DNA of 49,779 bases from Lachnospiraceae bacterium (lineage in GTDB: Bacteria > Bacillota > Clostridia > Lachnospirales > Lachnospiraceae). Positions 15,862 through 23,538 of the stretch are shown here, one piece after another (the first letter of the stretch is position 1; each line of letters opens with the position of its first letter). The notes beneath the pieces are model-generated. The model did no database searches. It saw nothing but the letters and a program-made list of their open reading frames with translations, and had not been told where the DNA came from. The stretch is taken from positions 1 to 49,779 of the forward strand of contig JALCKY010000010.1 of NCBI GenBank assembly GCA_022647575.1, written 5' to 3'. A program made the position numbers and the translations under genes.

Positions 15862-16379
15862 AAATGTTCAAGCATCAGATTGAGCTTCACTCGCACGGAG
15901 AGAGACCCACCTACGTCAACATCACCGAACAGGTAAAGAAAGCGATCGCGGAGAGCGGAATTTCCGACGGCGTATGCTTCGTCATTTCCCCGCATACGAC
16001 CTGTTCCGTATTCTATGAGGAATATGTCCACGACAGGACGGAAGACGGCGACGAATTCCTTCAGGCCGACCTGAACGATGCGCTCCGTAAAATTCTTCCG
16101 GACCATCGGAGTGCAGACGACTACCGCTATCCCGGCGACGAGCACTTCAAAGCCGTCTCCGAATGGCCGGAAGCGGCAGACTATCTGCCGACCGGCACAA
16201 AGAAAGACCTGTTCAACGGCGATGCCCATCTGCGCGCAACACTGATCGGCTCCTCGCAGACATTCGATGTCTCGGATGGGAAGATGGGCGTCGGAAAAAC
16301 AGGCTATGTTTATTTCGTGGATTTTGACACAACGCATCCCCGTACGCGGAAATGCAAAATCACCGTCATGGGTGAATAA
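15858..16379 (+). CDS. YjbQ/UPF0047 family protein
   Basis: A 173-aa protein of the YjbQ (UPF0047) family, with the signature ISPHTTCSVFYEEY, the acidic LQADLNDALRKILP, NGDAHLRATLIGSSQTFDVSDGKM and a C-terminal segment ending near TRKCKITVMG. Family members are annotated as secondary thiamine-phosphate synthase enzymes, but their natural role is uncertain. It is the last gene of the SorC operon (ATGA overlap with the isomerase), which hints at a task in sugar-phosphate metabolism. A strong terminator follows 8 bases after the stop. Confidence 0.88.
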   Translation: MKMFKHQIELHSHGERPTYVNITEQVKKAIAESGISDGVCFVISPHTTCSVFYEEYVHDRTEDGDEFLQADLNDALRKILPDHRSADDYRYPGDEHFKAVSEWPEAADYLPTGTKKDLFNGDAHLRATLIGSSQTFDVSDGKMGVGKTGYVYFVDFDTTHPRTRKCKITVMGE

Positions 16380-16386
16380 ACAAAGC

Positions 16387-16452
16387 GAACCGGCACCCCC
16401 GTCCCCGTGGTTCCAGGAACCACGGGGACGGGGGTGCCGGTTCTTTTTTCTT
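16387..16452 (+). terminator. Perfect 28-bp hairpin terminator
   Basis: Positions 16387-16414 are the exact reverse complement of 16416-16443, with one base between; a TTCTTTTTTCTTTT tract follows. It closes the SorC operon and abuts the stop codon of the convergent HicB-like gene. The arms are very GC-rich and rich in CCCCGT, unusually long for a simple terminator. Confidence 0.9.
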
Positions 16453-16731
16453 TTATTCGTCCCAGCCTTCGAAGAAACGGATATGGACTCCGATATTACG
16501 GGCAATCTCGCCTTTCTTCAGTTCCATGTCCGCAATTTCCGTATGAGGCGGAAGCTGCGGCTCCTCCTCATCCAGTTCGAGAAGGATCCAGTCGTTTTCC
16601 GCCAGAATGGCATTCCGGATCGCATCATCCAGGGAATACCCCGTCACCTCGATTCCGTCCAGATCCGGGAAATAACCCTTGTAGCAATCATTCTTCACTT
16701 TCTTAAATACCGCAGGGTAAGAAAACTGCAT
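16453..16731 (-). CDS. HicB-like (DUF1902-type) protein without HicA partner
   Basis: A 92-aa protein with the HicB fold pattern: PAVFKKVKNDCYKGYFPDLDGIEVTGYSLDDAIRNA, in which YxGYFPDLDG and the SLxDAIxNA helix are characteristic. HicB proteins are antitoxins with a degraded RNase H-like fold. There is no HicA toxin gene next to it and no obvious C-terminal DNA-binding domain, so it may be an orphan regulator. AGAGG lies 10 bases before the ATG. It follows the RclA-like gene on the same strand by 42 bp. Confidence 0.75.
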   Translation of the reverse strand: MQFSYPAVFKKVKNDCYKGYFPDLDGIEVTGYSLDDAIRNAILAENDWILLELDEEEPQLPPHTEIADMELKKGEIARNIGVHIRFFEGWDE

Positions 16732-16773
16732 TTGTTCAAACCTCTTCCGTCAAGATTCCGTCTATCCTGTCAT

Positions 16774-18159
16774 TTATCCCGCAAACAGATCGTTGAGCCC
16801 TTCGGTCATCGTTGGATGCGTATAGATGCTGTCCCTGAGAACGGTGTAGGGAATTCCCTGGTCAATCGCCAGCTTCAGCAGGTTGATGATTTCATAGGAT
16901 TCCTCGCAGAACAGATGCGCTCCGAGGATCTTCCCGGTTTTCTCATCGACCACGGCCTTCAGAAGACCCGCGGGTTTCCGGAGGACCTGTGCCTTGGGAA
17001 TGGCGGCTGCCGGAAGCTTAAAGATTCTCACCTGATAGCCTTTGTCAAGAGCTTCCTTTTCGGTCATGCCGACACGGGAGAACGGCGGATCCAGGAAGAC
17101 ACTGTACGGAACCGCGCCGCGGTTTTCCGTGCTCCTTGTGCCGTCTCCCAGAATCTGTGATTTTACGATCCGGAAATCATCGAGGGAAATGTACGTGAAC
17201 TGCAGCCCGCCGACGATGTCTCCCATCGCCCAGATGTTGTCTGCCGTTGTTTTCAGACCGGCATCCACCTTCACGGCTCCGCGCTCGGTCAGTTCAACGC
17301 CTGCAGCCTCCGGATTCAGGTCTTCCGTATTCGGACGCCTGCCCGTCGCCACAAGAATCGCATCCGAGTAGATTTCCTCGGTATCCGGCTCTGCCCCTTC
17401 TTCGCCGGCGATTTCCACGGTCATGACCGCCTGTCCGCCGCGGTCCTCCACCCTGAGGATCTTCGTCGATTTCAGAATTTCGATGCCCCGGTCTTCCAGG
17501 CTCTTTTCAACCGCATCCGCGATCTCCGAATCTTCCCTCGGCAGGAACTGCGCGCCGTCCTGGACAACCGTGACGTGTGAGCCGAAGTTTGCATACATGG
17601 ACGCAAATTCCATGCCGATATATCCGCCGCCGACGATTGTCAGATAATGCGGAAGTTTTTTCTGATCCAGCAGTTCCTCGCTCACGAAAGCATATCTGCT
17701 TTCGTCCAGGCCGGGAATCGGAGGCACGAACGGTCTTGCGCCGGTATTGATGAAAATCTTTCCGGCTTCGATTTCCTCTTCTTTTCCGTCAGCCATCTTC
17801 ACTTTAACATGCGTGCTGTCGGCAAATGACCCCGTCCCGTTCAGGACGGTCACATTTCCGTTATCCGCCAGCTTATGGTAATTCTTTCCCCGCAGCATTT
17901 CCGTCAGACGGTCTTTTTCTTCAATCGCCTTTTCATAGCGTTCCGCCTTCTCTTTGAAGCTGCCGCCCTGCGCTGCCGAAAGCGCCGCGCTGTGAACAAG
18001 GGACTTTGTCGGAATGCAGGCGACGTTGATGCAGGTTCCGCCGTACATTCTGTCCGATTTCTCAATCATGACAACCGTCTTTCCGCTGCCTGCAAGGGCT
18101 CCTGCGATTGTCTTGCCGCCTTTTCCGAATCCGATGACGGCTGCATCTGCCTTAATCAT
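16774..18159 (-). CDS. rclA: RclA-type flavoprotein disulfide reductase (hypothiocyanous acid reductase)
   Basis: A 461-aa FAD/NAD(P)H disulfide reductase. It starts MIKADAAVIGFGKGGKTIA (FAD-binding) and has the redox cysteines C43 and C48 in YGGTCINVACIPTK. FINTGA, VGGGYIGMEFASMYANFGS (NAD(P)H binding), NIWAMGDIVGGLQFTYISLDD, SRVGMTEKEA and the C-terminal THPTMTEGLNDLF follow the E. coli RclA sequence closely. RclA-type enzymes reduce hypothiocyanous acid, an oxidant made by host peroxidases. The start is the ATG after AGAAGGAG (about 18159) rather than an upstream one at 18195. It probably shares a transcript with the allulose epimerase gene. Confidence 0.87.
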   Translation of the reverse strand: MIKADAAVIGFGKGGKTIAGALAGSGKTVVMIEKSDRMYGGTCINVACIPTKSLVHSAALSAAQGGSFKEKAERYEKAIEEKDRLTEMLRGKNYHKLADNGNVTVLNGTGSFADSTHVKVKMADGKEEEIEAGKIFINTGARPFVPPIPGLDESRYAFVSEELLDQKKLPHYLTIVGGGYIGMEFASMYANFGSHVTVVQDGAQFLPREDSEIADAVEKSLEDRGIEILKSTKILRVEDRGGQAVMTVEIAGEEGAEPDTEEIYSDAILVATGRRPNTEDLNPEAAGVELTERGAVKVDAGLKTTADNIWAMGDIVGGLQFTYISLDDFRIVKSQILGDGTRSTENRGAVPYSVFLDPPFSRVGMTEKEALDKGYQVRIFKLPAAAIPKAQVLRKPAGLLKAVVDEKTGKILGAHLFCEESYEIINLLKLAIDQGIPYTVLRDSIYTHPTMTEGLNDLFAG

Positions 18160-18217
18160 ACTGGCTCCTTCTCCCGTTCTCCGACGGGCAGTCATGTCTG
18201 TTTATCCTGCAGCAGTT

Positions 18218-19087
18218 TCATTTCCCGAATACATATCTCAAAAATGACACGGATCCTGCCGCGTCTGCGTCGAGCTTTGCCTCGTCCGCTCCGCCGCTCA
18301 GGTCGCGCCAGACCTTGATGTCTGAACCGATGCCTCCGCCAGACTGTACGAACGGTTCCATAACGACCGGTCCGTCGTAGCCGATGTCCTTCAGGGCCCG
18401 GCCGATTTCAAACCAGTTGAGGCCTCCCTTGCCGGGTACCCTGCGGTTATTTTCTCCCACATGGAAATGACCCAGCTTTTCTCCTGCAGTCCGGATCGCG
18501 TCCGGCATGCTGTCTTCTTCGATGTTCATGTGGAAGGTATCCAGCATGCATTTCACAGCAGGCACGTCCACTTCATCCACGAAGCGGCGGCATTCTTCAG
18601 CCGTATTGAGCAGGTATCCTTCAAAACGGTTGAGCGTTTCCAGACAGTAGTCGATGCCGAGATCCCCGGCAATTTTTCCGACCCGCCGGACATTGGCGAT
18701 GCTCCGCGCACGGTCTCCCGCCTTGTCGATCGGTCTGCTGTAATCGACCGGCCAGTAGGAATAGATGCCGCCGCCGATTGTATGCACGCCGAGAAGATTC
18801 AGCTTCTTCAGAAGATCCGTGTAGAAAGAAACCGCATATTCCGACACGGCCGGATCCGCTGAGGCCAGATTCTCCGAGGCACCCGGTCCGTATCCGGCAG
18901 TCAGAATGACTCCCGCGTCTTCTGCCTGTTTCTTCATTTCCAGAATTTTCTCATCCGAAATATCTTTCAGCATCGCACAGGAGATTTCCAGGATATCAAA
19001 TCCCAGATCCCTGACCCGGCGGATGTACTTCGACTGATCGACATTCCATTCTTTTTCCCAATAGGCGAAATAGATTCCGTATTTCAT
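18218..19087 (-). CDS. D-allulose (D-psicose) 3-epimerase
   Basis: A 289-aa TIM-barrel ketose 3-epimerase. It begins MKYGIYFAYWEKEW and includes HTIGGGIYSYWPVDYSRPIDKAGDRARS, MLDTFHMNIEEDSM and GSDIKVWRDLSGGAD, all typical of Agrobacterium- and Clostridium-type D-psicose 3-epimerases. The metal ligands fall at E150, D183, H209 and E244, and the substrate residues W112, E156, H186 and R215 are present, in the same numbering as the Agrobacterium enzyme. It converts D-fructose and D-allulose. GAAAGGAG precedes the ATG and an extended -10 promoter lies just upstream. The rclA-like gene follows. Confidence 0.92.
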   Translation of the reverse strand: MKYGIYFAYWEKEWNVDQSKYIRRVRDLGFDILEISCAMLKDISDEKILEMKKQAEDAGVILTAGYGPGASENLASADPAVSEYAVSFYTDLLKKLNLLGVHTIGGGIYSYWPVDYSRPIDKAGDRARSIANVRRVGKIAGDLGIDYCLETLNRFEGYLLNTAEECRRFVDEVDVPAVKCMLDTFHMNIEEDSMPDAIRTAGEKLGHFHVGENNRRVPGKGGLNWFEIGRALKDIGYDGPVVMEPFVQSGGGIGSDIKVWRDLSGGADEAKLDADAAGSVSFLRYVFGK

Positions 19088-19115
19088 AGAATGCTCCTTT
19101 CTCCCTCAGAAGTAA

Positions 19116-19124
19116 ATTATAGCA
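19116..19124 (-). promoter_or_regulatory. Extended -10 promoter for the allulose epimerase gene
   Basis: On the minus strand the sequence reads TGC-TATAAT, about 30 bases before the start codon. A TTGTCA lies 19 bases further up, inside the preceding terminator hairpin, so the extended -10 probably does most of the work. Confidence 0.65.
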
Positions 19125-19131
19125 TAAAACA

Positions 19132-19163
19132 GCGTCCGTCTGACAAGAATGAGAGACGGACGC
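19132..19163 (-). terminator. Terminator hairpin after the rare-sugar operon
   Basis: GCGTCCGTCT and AGACGGACGC are perfect 10-bp arms around a 12-base loop. On the minus strand it follows the birA-like stop and is followed by TGTTTTAT; on the plus strand it is followed by ATTTTTTT, so it may work both ways. Confidence 0.7.
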
Positions 19164-19185
19164 ACATTTTTTTACCGACAGCCCT

Positions 19186-19974
19186 TCAGCGCCTTCCGCC
19201 GGAATAACTCTTCTCAAACTCATTGAAAATCTGCGCAGTCAGCTGCTGCCGCGGGATTTCCTTCCCTGCTTCCAGGCGCAGAGAGGTGAAAGGAACACTT
19301 CCTGCCGGCGGCAGGCCGCCCTCTTCTTCGTTGACCAGGATTCCGATTCCCAGGATCATGAAGCGGATGCGGTCCAGTTCCCCCGCCGTCTCCGTCAGGA
19401 TTCCGCAGACTTTCTTCCCTCCGATAAAAACATCATCCGGTACCCGGACTTCCACTTCCGGCACGTAGGTCTTCAGCACTTTCCCGATCGTCCGGCAGGC
19501 TTTCGAAGCGATGGCCGCACTTTCGGAAAGCGGTGCGTCCGGCCGCAGGATCAGGGACATCAGGATGCTCTTCCCTTTTTCGGAATCCCAGCTGCCTCCC
19601 GTGCGCCCCCTGCCTCCGGTCTGTTCCTCGGCAATCACGGCGGTACCCTCCGGCTCGCCCTTTCCCGCCAGTTTTTTTGCTTCATCATTGGTGGAAACGG
19701 TTGTGTTGTAATGGACAATTTTTTGCCCAATCATACCGGTCTTCAGATAAGGCCGGATCTCTTCGGAAATGAGAAGATCCGGACTGTAAAGCAGACGGTA
19801 CCCTTTCTTGGATACCGCCTCGAACTGATAGCCTTCGCTTTCCAGCTGCTTCACATACTTCCAGACCGATGCCCTGGTAATGCCGAACTGCCGGCTGATA
19901 TCCTCGCCGGATACGAAGCTGTCCGGCCTTTCCCGGAGCAGGCTCAGGATGGAGTCCTTCATCATACCCTTCAT
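19186..19974 (-). CDS. birA: BirA-like biotin ligase/repressor with altered active-site motif
   Basis: A 262-aa protein with an N-terminal winged helix (residues 5-62; GEDISRQFGITRASVWKYVKQL) and a biotin-protein ligase domain. The biotinyl-AMP loop GRGRTG (121-126) and the lysine of KKVCGIL (187-192) are present. The usual KWPND motif is replaced by RVPDD (177-181), changing three of five positions, which may weaken activity or shift specificity. It is the last gene of the rare-sugar operon, coupled to the isomerase gene by a 4-bp overlap, an unexpected place for a biotin ligase. It should attach biotin to carboxylase subunits and may repress transcription. Confidence 0.82.
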   Translation of the reverse strand: MKGMMKDSILSLLRERPDSFVSGEDISRQFGITRASVWKYVKQLESEGYQFEAVSKKGYRLLYSPDLLISEEIRPYLKTGMIGQKIVHYNTTVSTNDEAKKLAGKGEPEGTAVIAEEQTGGRGRTGGSWDSEKGKSILMSLILRPDAPLSESAAIASKACRTIGKVLKTYVPEVEVRVPDDVFIGGKKVCGILTETAGELDRIRFMILGIGILVNEEEGGLPPAGSVPFTSLRLEAGKEIPRQQLTAQIFNEFEKSYSGGRR

Positions 19975-21425
19975 TCCTCCGGGCTCTGCAGATAATCCTG
20001 ATACGGAATCACTTTAACCCCTTTCAGGCCCAGCCAGGACATCGCTTCCCGGACGCAGGCACTGCAGTCGCCTTTGACGATCGGGAAATGATGCTGGAAT
20101 CTCTGGACCAGCACCGTATTCAGGAAATCCAGTGAAGAGACGCTCTGTCCTCCGATTTTCAGATCGCCGGTCCATGCACGGGAACCCCGGAAGCTCGGCT
20201 TGTCGTAGTCAATGAAATTTCCGGTTGCTTCAAACATCCTGTCGCTCTCTCCGGTCAGTCTGGCAATCGTAACGGGTCCGGGATCCATGATCATGTCCCG
20301 CACGACACCGGTGCCGCCCGGTTCTTTCTCATCCTTTTCATGCGCCGAGCCGGAATAATTGAGCCCGTAGCAGAATCCGTTCTTTTCCGAGAACCTCCTG
20401 CTGGCCGGTCCGCAGTGCCAGAGCAGGATTGTCTCATCCTTCCGGTCAAACGCGGACAGGTCCATAAGCGTCGGAATATCGTCCGATAAATATTTCAGGA
20501 GAAGCATGCTGATGGCGGACGTCAGGTCTCCTTCGCAGGCGGTTACGGTTCCTTCGTCATTCAGTTCGCCGATGACCGCACAGCTGCTGAACAGGAAGTC
20601 ATCCTGGAATTTCGGCCAGCAGCTCACGGCCACGGCATCATAGCCGTTCTCCTTCACAAACTGTTCATAGGCAATGGTAAAACGGGCATTAAGATTCATC
20701 ATCTTTTTCGCAGTGGGATGAAGGAATCCGCCACCGAGACGGGCTTCCTTTTCCGCGCGTGCTTCCGCGTCCTTATCCGGGACGGCCAGCGCTGCTTTCT
20801 TCAGCTCGTCGTATTCGTGCAGACGGCTGATCTTCATTCCGTCAAAAAGACGGATCAGGTTCCGCTCGTCATCGTAAAGATCGTCAAAACCGGGAGCAAT
20901 GCCTCCGACCAGGGCAACGCTGGAATGCTCCATTTTCTTAATGGCCTTCAGCGTACGGATCGTGATGCGGAAACGCTCAAGGAAGAGCGGATCGTCGGCC
21001 GTACCGAAGAACCATTTGAAAGACTTGTGATAATCCTTCAGGTAATGTCCGATAATCGCGGAATACATATGGATGCCGCACAGGGAATTGAACGGCATCG
21101 CTCCGTCCTCCGCCCCTTCGGGGATTGCCCAAAGACCGAGTCTTGCTCCCTTGGTCCTGGCAAAAACCGGCGCCAGAAAACCTGCCGAAAAAGAAGTTGT
21201 CTGCAGCAGGACGAAATCGACCTTCTCCTCTTCCAGAACCTTCCGTGCCGCATATCCGTCTTCCGCGTTAATGACAGTTTTCTTATAAACGTAAAGTTCG
21301 AAATCCCACTCTTCCGCCAGCTTCCTGATCTTCCGGACCGCCCTGCGGAAAGCACTTTCCTTGTCGCCCGGAAAGCTGAGCTGCGAGCTCCCGACCAATC
21401 CGACTTTAAAAGTCATCTTCTCCAT
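19971..21425 (-). CDS. L-fucose/L-arabinose isomerase-family protein
   Basis: A 484-aa protein. The sequence FKVGLVGSSQLSFPGDKESAF at the start, VDFVLLQTTSFSAG, VALVGGIAPGFDDLY, DAVAVSCWPKFQDDF and CEGDLTSAISMLLLKYLSD resemble the two-domain L-fucose/L-arabinose isomerase superfamily. The latter segment carries the conserved Glu/Asp metal-site region. Such enzymes convert aldoses to ketoses with Mn2+. The exact sugar is not evident. The start at 21425 follows GAAGGAGAACAG; the longer frame to 21563 overlaps the lyxose isomerase gene and is rejected. It lies between the lyxose isomerase and birA-like genes in the ROK operon. Confidence 0.72.
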   Translation of the reverse strand: MEKMTFKVGLVGSSQLSFPGDKESAFRRAVRKIRKLAEEWDFELYVYKKTVINAEDGYAARKVLEEEKVDFVLLQTTSFSAGFLAPVFARTKGARLGLWAIPEGAEDGAMPFNSLCGIHMYSAIIGHYLKDYHKSFKWFFGTADDPLFLERFRITIRTLKAIKKMEHSSVALVGGIAPGFDDLYDDERNLIRLFDGMKISRLHEYDELKKAALAVPDKDAEARAEKEARLGGGFLHPTAKKMMNLNARFTIAYEQFVKENGYDAVAVSCWPKFQDDFLFSSCAVIGELNDEGTVTACEGDLTSAISMLLLKYLSDDIPTLMDLSAFDRKDETILLWHCGPASRRFSEKNGFCYGLNYSGSAHEKDEKEPGGTGVVRDMIMDPGPVTIARLTGESDRMFEATGNFIDYDKPSFRGSRAWTGDLKIGGQSVSSLDFLNTVLVQRFQHHFPIVKGDCSACVREAMSWLGLKGVKVIPYQDYLQSPEE

Positions 21426-21450
21426 TCTGTTCTCCTTCTGAAACTCCTGT

Positions 21451-22128
21451 TCAGTCTTTTGCCGGCGGATACTCGTTGCACAGCAGACGGTACGGAGGCT
21501 CATCCTCCTCGATGGTCGGGAAGCGTGCCGGCATGTCGAGGAAACGGTTATCCGTATTGTCATCGTTGCATTTCGAAACTTCTCCGATCAGCGCCGGTTC
21601 TCCGGTAACCGTGAATTCATGATAATAATACGGATAAAGCGTCAGCGACTGTCCCGGTGCGATCACGATGTCCGACCCGGCCGGCACCGTATAGCATCGT
21701 CCGTCTGAAAACACCTTTACGTCCGTTGTATCCAGCTTCTCGTCCTTCGTTGCATTCCACAGCCGGAAAATGACGTTTCCGCCGCCCCGGTTGATAATGT
21801 CCTCCATCTTGTTCCAGTGGAAATGATTCGGCGAAATCTGTCCGGGAAGCGTCATCATGATCTTCTCGGCATAGCTTTTCGTATACTTCGGGTTCCTGAT
21901 ATTTCCATTCCTCAGCGTAATCAGGGAAAGTCCCGTCTTCGCGAAATCGCCGAGACCGTAATCCGTAATGTCCCAGCCCAGCATGTTGTCGCGGATTTCG
22001 TCATACTCATGTCCCTTGGTCTGCCATTCTTCCGGCGTAAAGAAACAGAAGGGCGGAAGCGCAAACCTGTACTCCCGAAGCCGGGCTTCGAACTCTTTAA
22101 TGACGGCATTGATTTCCGAACGTTTCAT
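21451..22128 (-). CDS. D-lyxose (D-mannose) ketol-isomerase, cupin type
   Basis: A 225-aa cupin protein that begins MKRSEINAVIKEFE after GGAGGTAAGAAA. The motif PNHFHWNKMEDIINRGGG, with metal ligands near H102, H104 and E109 and a further histidine at about H170 (YYYHEF), is the hallmark of D-lyxose isomerase (E. coli O157 type). Known enzymes convert D-lyxose to D-xylulose and D-mannose to D-fructose. In this operon it would supply a ketose to the PfkB kinase. A short tandem repeat lies just before its ribosome site. Confidence 0.85.
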   Translation of the reverse strand: MKRSEINAVIKEFEARLREYRFALPPFCFFTPEEWQTKGHEYDEIRDNMLGWDITDYGLGDFAKTGLSLITLRNGNIRNPKYTKSYAEKIMMTLPGQISPNHFHWNKMEDIINRGGGNVIFRLWNATKDEKLDTTDVKVFSDGRCYTVPAGSDIVIAPGQSLTLYPYYYHEFTVTGEPALIGEVSKCNDDNTDNRFLDMPARFPTIEEDEPPYRLLCNEYPPAKD

Positions 22129-22140
22129 TTTCTTACCTCC

Positions 22141-22191
22141 GATTTTCCTGTTCTGTGGTTTTTCCTGTTCTGTGATTTTTTCCATTCTGTG
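22141..22191. repeat. Three 17-bp tandem repeats before the lyxose isomerase gene
   Basis: On the plus strand, 22141-22157, 22158-22174 and 22175-22191 are near-identical 17-mers (GATTTTCCTGTTCTGTG type). They fill the gap between the stop of the SIS-domain gene and the ribosome site of the next gene. Confidence 0.85.
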
Positions 22192-22192
22192 A

Positions 22193-22771
22193 TTATTCCA
22201 TATTCGCGTGATACTGCCACAGCGACTTCATATCCAGATGCTTTTCATCGATGATCATCTTTGCGAGAATATCCCCGGTCAGAAGCAGCGACTGGTCAAA
22301 CAGCGTGGTCATCGGCTGGCAGGAATCGATTTCATCTTCCAGGTAGAGCTTCGTGCGGACCGGGATGCGCACCAGGTAATCCGCATAGTCATCCACCGGG
22401 CTGTTCAGGGCTGACCCGATATGGGCAATCCTGCAGCCTACGGTCTCCCTTGCCTTTTTTGCAATGGACAGAGGAAAAAGAGTCGTCCCGGATCCGGAGC
22501 CGACAATCAGCAGATCCTCCGGATTCAGATGAGGTTCCGTAATGTCGCCGACGCAGTGTGCCCGGATTCCCAGATGGGAGAATCTCTTGCAGATGCTTTC
22601 CAGGGAAAGCATGACGCGTCCCACACCGACAAAAAACACCTGGTCAGCGGAGAGAATATCGTTTTTCAGCCTCTCCAGCGATGCCGGGTCGATGCTGTCC
22701 AGCGTGTGCGTCAGTTCAGTCAGCACGGCTTTTTCCGTTTCCCGGTATGCTGCTGCAAAATCCTGTTCCAT
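22193..22771 (-). CDS. SIS-domain sugar isomerase (6-phospho-3-hexuloisomerase-like)
   Basis: A 192-aa SIS-domain protein: ADQVFFVGVGRVMLSLESICKRFSHLGIRAHCVGD, then LLIVGSGSGTTLFPLSIAKKARETVGCRIAHIGS, then a C-terminal TTLFDQSLLLTGDILAKMI segment. Length and order match HxlB (6-phospho-3-hexuloisomerase), which turns D-arabino-3-hexulose-6-phosphate into fructose-6-phosphate. No matching HxlA synthase is next to it; an RPE-type epimerase takes that place. The start at 22771 is preferred because AGGAGACAGG precedes it; a longer frame to 22954 would overlap the epimerase gene. Confidence 0.82.
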   Translation of the reverse strand: MEQDFAAAYRETEKAVLTELTHTLDSIDPASLERLKNDILSADQVFFVGVGRVMLSLESICKRFSHLGIRAHCVGDITEPHLNPEDLLIVGSGSGTTLFPLSIAKKARETVGCRIAHIGSALNSPVDDYADYLVRIPVRTKLYLEDEIDSCQPMTTLFDQSLLLTGDILAKMIIDEKHLDMKSLWQYHANME

Positions 22772-22860
22772 CCTGTCTCCTGTCTCTTTGCCGGATTCGA
22801 AAAATCCGGCAATTCTTCGTGTGTTTGTATATCCGGATATCTTTTTCGCCATTCCGGCTT

Positions 22861-23538
22861 TTATTTTTTTCGGATCTCCAGAAGCTTCTTCATGCTTCCC
22901 GGAATATCCTTCCGGTCGATGCAGGTGCTTCCGCAGACGAAGAGATCGACGCATCCGCCGCCATAGGCGGCAATATTTTCCGGTGAAACCCTGCCGTCGA
23001 TTTCAATCTTCGTATCCAGTCCGCGGGAATCAATCATCTTCCGCAGGTCCCGGATCTTCCGGTCCGCATACGGAACCTGTTTCTCGCCTTTTACCTGGGC
23101 ATAGCCCGGATTGATCAGCATCAGGAGAACCGTGTCGCATTTCTCCAGGACATACTCCAGCGTATCCAGCGTGGTTGCCGGCTTGAGGGCAATTCCCGCA
23201 CGGACTCCTGCCGCATGAATCCGGTTCAGCAGTCCGTCGATGTGCGGCGCGGTTTCTGCCTGAAAGACTACCTGCTGCACGCCGATGTCCAGCAGTTCGT
23301 CCACGAAAAAGTCCGGCTCCGTCACCATCACATGGCAGTCGAACGGCAGCTCTGTCTTCTCCCTCAGCTGCCGGACGGTATCCAGTCCGAGCGGCATGCT
23401 CGGACTGAAATGTCCGTCAAGGATATCCACGTGCAGCATCTCCGCTCCGCTTTGTTCCAGCTCACGGACCTGTGATTCCAGGTTCGTCATGTCAAGCGTG
23501 ATGAGCGACGGAGAAAACATGATTCTTCTTTCAGGCAT
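22861..23538 (-). CDS. Ribulose-phosphate/allulose-6-phosphate 3-epimerase family
   Basis: A 225-aa protein of the RPE family: FSPSLITLDM, LHVDILDGHFSPSMPLGLDTV (metal-site His/Asp), FDCHVMVTEPDFFVDEL, LMLINPGYAQVKGEKQV and IEIDGRVSPENIAAYGGGCVDLFVCGSTCI. The pattern is closer to AlsE (D-allulose-6-phosphate 3-epimerase) than to housekeeping Rpe, judged from memory of both. It would turn allulose-6-phosphate into fructose-6-phosphate, or interconvert pentulose phosphates. The start at 23538 has AAGGAA 7 bases upstream and overlaps the end of the kinase gene by 8 bp. Confidence 0.83.
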   Translation of the reverse strand: MPERRIMFSPSLITLDMTNLESQVRELEQSGAEMLHVDILDGHFSPSMPLGLDTVRQLREKTELPFDCHVMVTEPDFFVDELLDIGVQQVVFQAETAPHIDGLLNRIHAAGVRAGIALKPATTLDTLEYVLEKCDTVLLMLINPGYAQVKGEKQVPYADRKIRDLRKMIDSRGLDTKIEIDGRVSPENIAAYGGGCVDLFVCGSTCIDRKDIPGSMKKLLEIRKK

